Shown here: piece after piece, positions 48,386-56,288 of the stretch
Numbering within the stretch: position 1 is the stretch's first letter
Layout of the letters: every line of letters begins with the position of its first letter
Assembly: GCF_000003815.2 (NCBI RefSeq)
Contig: NC_049988.1
Span: 18,202,920-18,266,919 of the forward strand
Reading direction: 5' to 3'
Source: Branchiostoma floridae
Taxonomy: Eukaryota; Chordata; Leptocardii; Amphioxiformes; Branchiostomatidae
Length of the DNA: 64,000 nucleotides
Position numbers and translations under genes: made by a program
Notes under the pieces: generated by a model
Seen by the model: only the letters and a program-made list of their open reading frames with translations
Database searches by the model: none
Told to the model about the DNA's origin: nothing

Positions 48386-50450
48386 AAGAAACTTCTGTAA
48401 CAACCTTCACCGCTGTCTGTTCCAGAGAGGAGGACAGAGAATGTCATATATAGGGATAGGACTGGTGGTGATGGCATGGCTGGTCACTCTCACTCACACA
48501 GAAACAAACAGACACTGACACATCTCGTACTTTGTGCCTGTTAGAAAGAGTTACACAGAGATTTTCATAGTTCTGAGATTTCACCTCTACAACCTTTACT
48601 ACTGTCTGTCCCAGAGAGGTGGACAGAGAATGTCATACATAGGGATAGGACTGGTGGTGGTGGCGTGGCTGGTCACACAAACATACACACGCACAGAAAC
48701 ACACATACAGAAGCATATTTACTTCACTGCTGTAACAACCCTTACTTCTGTGTGTTCCAGAGAGGAGGACAGAGAATGTCGTATATAGGGATAGGACTGG
48801 TGGTGGTGGCGTGGTTGGTCACACACACACACACAGAAACACACACACACACACAGAAACTTCTGTAACAACCTTTACTACTGTGTGTTCCAGAGAGGAG
48901 GAAAGAAAATATCGTATACACTGACACAGACACCCACACACAGTTACACATGCACACACACACAGAGCTATACATACTGACACATACACAATCATGACAC
49001 ATTTACAACCTTTACTACCTTGTGTTCCAGAGAGGAGGACAGAGAATGTCGTATATAGGTATAGGACTGGTGGTGGTGGCATGGCTTGTCGCCGGGGTGG
49101 GGCTGGTTCTGGCGCTCACCAAGACGCTCACCTGGCTCACCTACCTCAACTTCTTCTCATACATCAAACTGGTCATCACGCTGGTCAAGTACATTCCTCA
49201 GGTGAGGCAGGGGCATGTCTTGGGAAGTTTTCTTTTCTTTTAGGCTTCGAGGCTGTTAAATCTTTGTGTAGGAAAACTGAACTGTCATTGCTGATGATGA
49301 AGCTTATTGTGTCATGAAAGACAAGCTGGGCAGAAGGCACAGCCTTAAAGTTGAAGAAGACAATGATGTGGGCACAGTTATACTTTTAATGGGATTGACA
49401 TTCTGCTAGTTAAGCTTGGGTCAGATATGTTTTGCGATAGGCAACACAAATTTGTTCTTGGATTTTGATCTTGTTCATGGATTTTGTTCTTGTTCATGGA
49501 TTTAATGCTATGATGAAAGAACAACAATAGAAACGGAGCATGAGAGAAAGGTTTATGTCTTTTTTCAAATGTTAAAGAAATGAATATGGTCAAGATGTGC
49601 TTGAAGGAATGACTGACAGTTACAGAACAATTTTGTGATTTCTAGGCCTTCATGAACTGCCGCAGGAAAAGCACAGAAGGCTGGAGCATTGGAAATGTTC
49701 TGCTGGATTTCACAGGAGGCACCTTCAGTCTCCTACAGATGTTTCTAATAGCCTACAACACAGGTAGGTCTCCTATAGGTGTTTTTCTATCTAAAACCTA
49801 AGACTGTTATTGTACGTGTAGAACAAAGTTTCTCTGAAACCACATGACCTATTTCTTAGCTAAATATATCATGCACTGTTAATGTCAATGCAAGGAAGTG
49901 AAGTATTGTTGTTGCTATGTGACTGTATTCATGTGTGTGTGTGTCTGTTTGTTTGTATGTACAATGTATGTGTATGTTTTTTGACCCACATGAAAGGGGT
50001 GAAGTCTGCAATCTCTGTTATTTGTAATGCTTGGGTCATGTTTCCGAACTGGCACTTGGCCGGTCAGTCTGTGGGAACAAAATATATTATTAGAGACAAC
50101 AAAAGATTTTTGAAAAGATTTCTTGATATACACCTTTATTTTTCATTTCTGCAAATAGCCAGCAGTCTGCTGTTTGAAAATGTGACACTAGCATTATAGC
50201 AAATATATTTTCAAAACTATTAACAACTCTACCATGTTCCACCCCAGACGACTGGACCACCCTGTTTGGAGACTTCACCAAGTTTGGTCTGGGTGCCCTC
50301 TCCATTCTGTTTGACTTGTTCTTCATGCTGCAACACTACGTTCTCTTCCCAGTGTCAAAAAGAGAGAAGCACATCCAGAATCCTGCTGATAATGTTGTTG
50401 CCAATAATGTTGATGACAAGGAGCCCCTTCTAAAGGCTGCTCATGCCTAG
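44072..50450 (+). CDS. CTNS: cystinosin, lysosomal cystine/proton symporter
   Basis: Exons 44072-44192, 44551-44623, 45106-45175, 45756-45862, 46459-46599, 47549-47648, 47973-48095, 49031-49201, 49646-49763 and 50248-50450 join in phase. The likely start is 44117 (393 aa; human 367), which puts a signal peptide ([16 protein letters not shown]) first. The in-frame ATG at 44072 would add 15 aa. A luminal domain with N-glycosylation sites (NETI, NSSV, NSTS) follows, then seven membrane helices. PQ-loop 1 is [15 protein letters not shown] with the nearby FDF. PQ-loop 2 is [20 protein letters not shown], followed by LLDFTGG, which keeps the proton-coupling aspartate. The tail has DKEPLL, an acidic dileucine sorting motif, in place of the vertebrate GYDQL ending. 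It exports cystine from lysosomes. Exons 5 and 8 are preceded by arrays of partial copies of themselves. Confidence 0.95.
44727..44975. mobile_element. foldback MITE in CTNS intron 2
   Basis: CAAAAAGCAGTTACTCAAG at the left and its complement CTTGAGTAACTGCTTTTTG at the right bound arms of about 75 bp that also share GATAGCATCCA. The same arm occurs at about 15051-15085. Confidence 0.75.
45325..45468. mobile_element. MITE in CTNS intron 3
   Basis: ATGGGTACCATCCTATTTCT at the left is inverted as AGAAATAGGATCCGATGGTACCCA at the right. An inner pair AGGGCTCC..ACACTTG is also inverted. The AT-rich centre is about 40 bp. Confidence 0.75.
46124..46458 (+). repeat. tandem partial copies of CTNS exon 5 with acceptor sites
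   Basis: Three copies of the exon 5 start, each after its own polypyrimidine tract and CAG, begin at 46124, 46243 and 46351. The true exon starts at 46459. Spacing is 119, 108 and 108 bp. The 108-bp units are open in the exon's frame and encode [20 protein letters not shown] followed by [16 protein letters not shown], so choosing an upstream acceptor would add 36 or 72 residues with a hydrophobic helix in each. Use of the first copy would shift frame and stop. Confidence 0.9.
46645..47035 (+). mobile_element. tRNA-derived SINE in CTNS intron 5
   Basis: The head reads like a tRNA: TAGTACAGTGGCAG as A box (about 46654-46667) and GGGTTTGAATCC as B box (about 46695-46706). A body with CCCTTGGGAAAGGCACTTAA and GGTCCCGTGTTCGGGGAGAG follows. 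Body fragments of the same SINE recur at about 50895-51000, 28195-28255, 37310-37360 and in the foldback at 57.9 kb. Confidence 0.85.
47140..47340. repeat. 60-bp tandem repeat in CTNS intron 5
   Basis: Three units containing GCACCAAATGGCAGCT, GCTCCAGACCCTTG and AGTCGTATTGAGGTCACCTG. One inverted copy of the same unit lies at about 58105-58160 inside the large foldback. Confidence 0.8.
48295..48380. repeat. CA microsatellite in CTNS intron 7
   Basis: About 43 CA units with few interruptions, directly upstream of the exon 8 copy array. Shorter CA runs separate the later array copies. Confidence 0.95.
48426..49030 (+). repeat. tandem partial copies of CTNS exon 8 with acceptor sites
   Basis: Copies of the exon 8 start (AGAGGAGGACAGAGAATGTC..., encoding [20 protein letters not shown]) begin at 48426, 48615, 48761 and 48894, each after a TGTGTTCCAG- or CTGTCC-type acceptor. 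The true exon starts at 49031. Each copy breaks off after about 60 bp into CA-rich sequence and reaches a stop. The fourth copy is decayed (AAAGAAAATATC). Spacing is about 189, 146, 133 and 137 bp. Confidence 0.9.
50027..50195. mobile_element. MITE of the GTCACATTTCC family in CTNS intron 9
   Basis: GGGTCATGTTTCCGAACTGG at the left and TTTGAAAATGTGACACTAGC at the right are diverged forms of the family ends. The core has TATACACCTTTATTTTTCATTTC, as in the other copies. Confidence 0.6.
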
Positions 50451-50894
50451 GTACATGTAGCATTGATGGATGAGTGGTCATGCTATCAGACGTGATCGAG
50501 AGGTTACAAAAGTGCATGAGTAGGGGTGGGTACTGTTACACCATGCTGAAGCAAAACATTTTTTTTTTTTACCGGTCTGAAAAAAACAGACCTGACAAAA
50601 ATCAGTGAACCAGATTTTAGGCTGATTAGAAAATGACTACATTATATCAGCAGGTGTCCACACATTTTGGGGCTTACAAGTCCAACAAAATGACAAGAAC
50701 AAAGTAAAGTTTATATGCAAAGTGGACCATTATTTTAAATATTACTTATTCACAATTAAGTTTTCACAGACGATTGGGTTCAGGTCCAGGACTGGACCAG
50801 ATCCTCTGAGCCGGAACCGTATCTGTACCTGAACTTTCTGTACCAGTACCCACCCTTAGTCATGGGTTCCATTCCTAGAATGATGTTGTGTCCA

Positions 50895-51040
50895 TGGGAA
50901 AAGGCACTTAACAAAATTTTCACCCCACCCAGGTGTAAATAGGTACGTGACTTCAGTTTAGAGGGTAAAAACATCAAAGTAGGGGAATTGGGCAATACCA
51001 TGCCCAAGACCACTGCCTGTATAGCCTGAAAAAAGGACCA
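50895..51040 (+). mobile_element. SINE body fragment in the CTNS 3' region
   Basis: CCATGGGAAAAGGCACTTAA and the following CACCCAGGTGTAAATAGGTAC match the body of the SINE at 46645-47035, without a clear tRNA head. Confidence 0.6.
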
Positions 51041-51164
51041 TTACATTTTTCTTGTACATACCTAGGGTAAAACAATGGAAAATACTATACTATTGTTAGC
51101 TTTGCATTGTATGTAAGCATTGTAAAGTTTTATTGGTATTGTACTATGTATTTTTAGTCAGAAA

Positions 51165-51170
51165 AATAAA
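51165..51170 (+). terminator. CTNS: candidate CTNS poly(A) signal
   Basis: AATAAA, 715 bp after the CTNS stop codon, is followed by a TG/AT-rich stretch. It is the first canonical hexamer I see downstream of the stop. Confidence 0.4.
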
Positions 51171-52626
51171 GCAAGTTAATGATGATAATGATGCTAAGTG
51201 CTGTAAATATGTCAGAGTGGACTTAACATAAACAATGCAAAATCCTGTAAATAATGAATAGTCATACTATTGTGATATGGTAAGGTGCTACACTGGACTA
51301 AGTGAACATACTATGCATTTTAAGTAAGAGTAGAATTATTGGCAATTGGTACTGTATTAGTCTAAGAGGTCTAGTGACCTTACAGTGCATGTTTGATCCA
51401 TTTGGTCTTAGGTTTTTCTAGATACACAAGTTCTATTATCCAAATTGATAAATTAACTATGAGACAAGGAGGATTAGAATGAGTAGTGAAACTTCTACAG
51501 ACTATATGATTATGATATCAATTACAATTAAAAGTAAAAGAGATCTCAAAGCAGCTTAATTCAAATGAACTCAGTGAACAGTTGAGGTACTCTTCCACTG
51601 GCCATGGCAGAGAAGACAGATTTTTTAAATAATAACTAGTCTCCACTGTAAGTTAATATGCTAACTAGTTGCACATTGAGAGAAACCAGTAGACCTACTA
51701 TGCTATGGTGAAAAGAGTACAGCACAGGCATCCATAGGTTTGCGATGGTTAAGAGAAGACGAATACATATCGACTTAAAGGCAAAAATGGTGCACAGGCA
51801 TTTTGCCTCTTTTATGTAAATGACGTTAGGCTATTAAAAGGTAAAATATGCAGTGTTTGTTTCTTTGTGTGTTTTCCTTTGGCTAGAAACGTCTATTTTA
51901 TGAATACTACTAGTAAAAGGCTAGCCGGCCTAAAATCGCGCCCCAAGCGGCCGGCCTTACAGTTGCCGCCATGGAGGGGTCATTAAACCCAGCCAGCGAG
52001 AGATTGTGTAAACACAGTCTAGTAAAATGTAGCAAAAATGTCTAGAGTGGTTATTTGTTGAAACGTGCGTCCATGTGTTCTTGGGAATGATTGCCTCTTC
52101 CTTTGGAAAAATTAAGGAAATCCTGTAGGAAGTGTAATCTCTTTGGAAAATGAGCATATTGATCAATTGAATTCACCGCTATCTGAATGAGTTGGTATGT
52201 TTACTGTGCTGAGCGTCATTCAAAAAGAAGAAAACCTTAACGAAGCTGAACTCTCTGTAATTCCACCAGATGCCATAATACCGCCAGGAAAGAAAAGATA
52301 CACGAATTCAAAGTTATTCAAAGAGATGTAAAATGCAGCCTAGCTTAGTAATCCTGACGAATATATACACGCTTCAGATATTTAGGCGTTCAAGACAATC
52401 TTGAAGGGTCCTCTATAACATGTTTTTTTAGGGGCGAGATTTATCCATTGGCAGGATCCGGTAGGATTATGACAGTTAATCATGTTATTAGGATTTAGCA
52501 GCCAGCAATCGACAGAACATGGTGTAAAATGTTTCCCTTGCATCACGCGTGTCACCAGATTGACCTCTTTGCATGTTAAAGAATCGAATTAATGGGCATG
52601 CAACATACCACCGGTGCACCCAACGT
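51171..52626. other. intergenic, no gene recognised
   Basis: AT-rich sequence without supported exons, up to the MITE at 52627. Confidence 0.4.
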
Positions 52627-52819
52627 ACTCTACAAGCAGAGGTTCGGCTCCAGCTGTTTTTGTGTGTTTTCAGGCTTTTTTTATTGGGCATACTTATTTG
52701 TACAATTTTCTGTATATCTTTCAGTCGCGAGATATAAAGAAAACAGTACAAGATAGAAAGCCCAATAGAAACGCCCGAAAACACGTCAAAAGTCGACGCA
52801 GAACCTCTGCTTGAAGAGT
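52627..52819. mobile_element. MITE with ACTCTMCAAGCAGAG ends
   Basis: ACTCTACAAGCAGAGGTTC at the left is inverted as GAACCTCTGCTTGAAGAGT at the right. The interior has paired words (AGGCTTTTTTTATTGGGC against GCCCAATAGAAACGCC). It is the same family as 56093-56278 and, degenerate, 27678-27797. Confidence 0.8.
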
Positions 52820-53538
52820 GACCCATCGTACCAACGACCAAGTAGAGCATTGATGACAGTGAAAATAAAAACCAAAGACGTAACGGCAGTTTTCTATTTC
52901 GATTTATTAAATGCATTCCTTCTAAAAAATACATATCTATATACACCGAAACTTAACAACACAACCACACACCATTGTTTCGTGTATATAATTACGTATA
53001 TTTTGTATTTCTAAATTGTCTATAGTGTATTCCTATATAGTATTTCTTGTATCTCTATATTGTATTTTTATATCATACTGTTATCTCTAAAAGCTTGTCA
53101 ACAACTGAATGCTTGAAATCAAATGATTATTATCATGTATTCTATTGTTATTTTTGCTTTATATATTATAAATTACTACCTTGCTTCATTACTTTCCGTA
53201 CAAATTGTATTTTCCTTTACTATTTCATTTCATTTTTACTTGACCTCCGACCGCTCCCGCTCCGATTTTGAATTAACGCTATAAAGTTTTCTGTTGATTC
53301 AAATACTAGTAGATATTTTGTTGTATAAATCGGAGCACAATCGATTTATAAATGCTACCTTTATTTTTGTCTATCACTGATTTTGAGTTCACCCTATGTT
53401 TGCTTTCTGTTAATTCAAAGTCATAATTTGTTGTATATTCCTGTTGTATTTATATTTTGTATTGGCTTAATCTGGAATCCAGGAAGAGTAGTGATGTATT
53501 GCTAATGAAGATTGAAATAAACTAACCCAAACTAAACT

Positions 53539-53930
53539 GGATCGGACGTATCCTGTTCTTCTCTGGCGATCCAATGACAAAGGAAGATGCAGTCGACCAT
53601 CACTGACCCTTAGGAGGTTGATTGAGGAGGATGTTGGTCTCATAGACAGATCTAGAAACTTCTTGTCTGTCACGCAAGACAGAGTCATCTGGAGGGACTT
53701 CATTAAGCCCCCTTTACAAATCAAGAATTTAGCTCGGCCGAGTTGTCGGCGAGCTCCAAACTACGAGGAGGCATGACTCTGATGCCTACGAACAAATGGC
53801 AGAATTTCTTTGTCGGCACCAGGGTCATACCTCCTTGCAATTTGGCGATCGCTGACAACTCGGCCGAGCTAAATTTCTTGATTGTAAAGGGGGCTTAACG
53901 TCACCGGATGGATGAATTGAACTGAACAAA
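53539..53930 (+). mobile_element. LINE reverse-transcriptase tail interrupted by a MITE
   Basis: The frame reads LDRTYPVLLWRSNDKGRCSR, a Pro-Ser-Leu-Thr-Leu-Arg-Arg-Leu segment, then LIDRSRNFLSVTQDRVIWRD and Phe-Ile, a pattern common at the very end of non-LTR elements (RP..T....L..D.......R...DR..WR..). After removal of the 53707-53894 insertion the frame continues NVTGWMN and stops. Typical 5'-truncated copy. Confidence 0.65.
53707..53894. mobile_element. 188-bp TTAA-flanked MITE inside the LINE tail
   Basis: TTAA is duplicated at 53703-53706 and 53895-53898. The roughly 45-bp ends are inverted: GCCCCCTTTACAA, then ATCAAGAA and TTTAGCTCGGCCGAGTTGTC. The target choice suggests a piggyBac-type transposase in trans. 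Confidence 0.88.
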
Positions 53931-53938
53931 GTGTTTAT

Positions 53939-55528
53939 CTAACGAATGGTTGGTCCGAATTGATGTCGTTCCCCGTAGAAGTAGTTGAAGAATAATCTGA
54001 AGACAAAGGAGCAGAAGTCAAAGGCTTTACGGAGAAAGCTTCCAGCATTGCCTTCTTCTCTGCGATCATCCGCGTCTTCTTCCCTGCGATCATCTGCGTT
54101 TTCTTCCCTGCGATCATCCGCGTCTTCTTCCCTGCGATCATCCGCGTCTTCCCAGTGATCATCCGCGTCTTCTTCCCTGCGATCATCCGCGTCTTCTTCC
54201 CTGCGATCATCCGCGTTTTCTTCCCTGCGATCATCTGCGTTTTCTTCCCTGCGATCATCTGCGTTTTCTTCCCTGCGATCATCCGCGTCTTCCCAGCGAT
54301 CATCCGCGTCTTCTTCCCAGCGATCATCCGCGTCTTCCCAGCGATCATCCGCGTCTTCTTCCCTGCGATCATCCGCATTTTCTTCCCTGCGATCATCTGC
54401 GTTTTCTTCCCTGCGATCATCCGCGTCTTCTTCCCTGCGATCATCCGCGTCTTCCCAGTGATCATCCGCGTTTTGTTCCCTGCGATCATCCGCGTCTTCT
54501 TCCCAGCGATCATCCGCGTCTTCTTCCCTGCGATCATCCGCGTTTTCTTCCCTGCGATCATCCGCGTCTTCCCAGTGATCATCCGCGTTTTGTTCCCTGC
54601 GATCATCCGCGTCTTCTTCCCAGCGATCATCCGTGTCTTCTTCCCTGCGATCATCCGCGTTTTCTTCCCTGCGATCATCTGCGTTTTCTTCCCTGCGATC
54701 ATCCGCGTCTTCCCAGCGATCATCCGCGTCTTCTTCCCAGCGATCATCCGCGTCTTCCCAGCGATCATCCGCGTCTTCTTCCCTGCGATCATCCGCGTTT
54801 TCTTCCCTGCGATCATTCGCGTCTTCTTCCCTGCGATCATCCGCGTCTTCCCAGCGATCATCCGCGTCTTCTTCCCTGCGATCATCCGCGCCTTCTGGAA
54901 AGCGTTCCCCGTAGATGTAGAAGTTGAAGTAGAACATGAAAATGGAGAAGAAGAACTCAAAGGCTTCTCTGAGAGAGCCTTCTCCATCATCTTCCTCTTC
55001 ACTGCGATCATCCGCGTCTTCTTCCCTGCGATCATCCGCGTCTTCTTCCCTGCGATCATCCGCGTCTTCTTCCCTACGATCAGCCGCGCCTTCTGCAACA
55101 ACTCTTCCAAATGGAATGCCTTCCCTGATACTAGCAACCCTTCCTAATGGAAAATGCTCCCCGTAGAAGAAATAGTTGAAGTAGACTGTGGAGACACCTT
55201 CCCTGAGACAGCTTCTAAAATCGCCTTCTCCAACATCATCGTCTTCTCCAACATCAGCGCCCGCTCCAACATCATCTGCCTCCCCAACATCATCGCCTTC
55301 TCCATCATCTTCCTCTTCCCTCCGATCATCCTCATCTGCTCCAGCATCATCGGTCCAACCCTCTATTGGTCTCCTACAGGTGGGGCAAATTGGGTTTCTT
55401 TCACACCATCTCTCGATGCACACTTTGTGATAACTGTGAGGTGTTGCATTTGGACATTGTTCCCAAATTTCGTCCCGTTCTGCTAATGCTTCCTTACAAA
55501 TATCACAATCAGGCATTTTTGTACTCAT
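53939..55528 (-). CDS. RING-H2 protein with Asp/Arg/Glu tandem repeats and three hydrophobic modules
   Basis: A single-exon frame of 529 aa. Residues 8-51 form a RING-H2 zinc-binding domain: C8-x2-C11, C25, H31-x2-H34-x2-C37, C48-x2-C51. Such domains usually recruit ubiquitin-conjugating enzymes. An acidic stretch (residues 58-103) follows. Three similar hydrophobic modules come at about 104-129, 181-212 and 496-529 (pattern S.LREAF.F...FYFN.Y.YGER.P.G). Between the second and third lie dozens of repeats of DDRREEDA (24 nt) or DDRWEDA (21 nt). The modules could be membrane-associating, and the repeats form a highly charged rod. I know no family with this layout. Lack of introns suggests a young or retroposed gene, and the repeat part varies by unit number. 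The coding call rests on the intact RING domain and the unbroken frame. Confidence 0.65.
   Translation of the reverse strand: MSTKMPDCDICKEALAERDEIWEQCPNATPHSYHKVCIERWCERNPICPTCRRPIEGWTDDAGADEDDRREEEDDGEGDDVGEADDVGAGADVGEDDDVGEGDFRSCLREGVSTVYFNYFFYGEHFPLGRVASIREGIPFGRVVAEGAADRREEDADDRREEDADDRREEDADDRSEEEDDGEGSLREAFEFFFSIFMFYFNFYIYGERFPEGADDRREEDADDRWEDADDRREEDANDRREENADDRREEDADDRWEDADDRWEEDADDRWEDADDRREENADDRREENADDRREEDTDDRWEEDADDRREQNADDHWEDADDRREENADDRREEDADDRWEEDADDRREQNADDHWEDADDRREEDADDRREENADDRREENADDRREEDADDRWEDADDRWEEDADDRWEDADDRREENADDRREENADDRREENADDRREEDADDRREEDADDHWEDADDRREEDADDRREENADDRREEDADDRREEGNAGSFLRKAFDFCSFVFRLFFNYFYGERHQFGPTIR
54060..54892. repeat. 21/24-bp minisatellite encoding the charged repeats
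   Basis: Units of GCGATCATCCGCGTCTTCTT plus CCCT (24 bp) and a 21-bp form with CTTCCCA, all multiples of three. Other frames are also open: one plus frame reads FPAIIRVF repeats, another SSSLRSSA, and another minus frame GKKTRMIA. A smaller block of the same unit is at about 55003-55090. Confidence 0.9.
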
Positions 55529-55560
55529 CCACTAAACCTCTCGAATTGTTACTTCTTTTG

Positions 55561-55755
55561 CTTTGGTTAACTCGACCTCGACTTGCTTCTCGTGAAGTAG
55601 GAAATTCCGTCGGTTTGATTTGATACAACTTTCTCGACTTTGACTTGCTTCTTCTCGCGAAGTAGGCTTGTTCTTTCCGTCTGATACAACTTTCTCGACG
55701 TTGACTTGCTTAAGTCTCGCGAAGTAGGCTTGTTCTTTCCGTCTGATGCAAGTAC
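55561..55755. repeat. 60-bp tandem repeat upstream of the RING gene
   Basis: Three copies of a unit containing TTTCTCGAC.TTGACTTGCTT and CTCGCGAAGTAGGCTTGTTC, beginning about 35 bp upstream of the RING gene start. A further TTTCTCGACTTTGACTTGC occurs near 55872. It may be part of that gene's promoter or leader. Confidence 0.75.
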
Positions 55756-56092
55756 TTCATCATATATGAAGTATGTCACCACCGGATGGCGGCGGCGGCA
55801 AATGTAAGGCATGCCGCTAGGGGCGCGGGTGTCGCTTTAGCTCAGTTTGTCTGCCTCCCAACCGCACAGTTGCTTTCTCGACTTTGACTTGCATACTTAC
55901 CAACTGACTAAAACTGCGCCCCTAGCGGCCGTTCCTACAATAGCAATAGATTTAGACTGCAATAAAAAAATGCAAAATTAAAAATCTGTGAATTGTTTGT
56001 TGCATTTTTCTTTCAAATATTTGAAATATATTCCTAGTTAAAAATGTGAGATTCGTTGGACTTTTCCAAGGTGGGCGATCTTGACCCTAGTA

Positions 56093-56278
56093 ACTCTCCA
56101 AGCAGAGGTTACGCTTTTTTTAGTCATGTTTATCGGGTATTCCATTTTGTATTGTATCTTACTCTGTCAAAACCTTATTGGCTGACGGACTTCAAGAAAT
56201 ATTACAAAATAGAAAACCCAATAAAACGACTAAAAAGGCCGTAAAAAACAGCTGGAGCCTGATCTCTGCTTTGAGAGT
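56093..56278. mobile_element. MITE ending 10 bp before the RBM48 start codon
   Basis: ACTCTCCAAGCAGAGG at the left and its diverged complement CTCTGCTTTGAGAGT at the right, with internal complementarity (TTTTTAGTC..TTATTGG). Same family as 52627-52819. The right end lies directly against the RBM48 leader, so the element supplies its immediate upstream sequence. Confidence 0.75.
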
Positions 56279-56288
56279 AGTAACCAAG

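Noticed and set aside
48212-48518. Frames rich in His-Thr or Val-Cys over CA/GT runs (also 12225-12869, 61992-62222)
   Set aside because: Pure products of dinucleotide repeats.
53935-55137. 400-aa minus-strand frame of GKKTRMIA repeats
   Set aside because: A second frame through the same array, starting inside the RING gene; no independent support.
54155-55147. 330-aa plus-strand frame of FPAIIRVF repeats
   Set aside because: Shadow of the RING gene's repeat array on the opposite strand; it lacks any flanking domain. The minus frame with the RING domain is the supported one.
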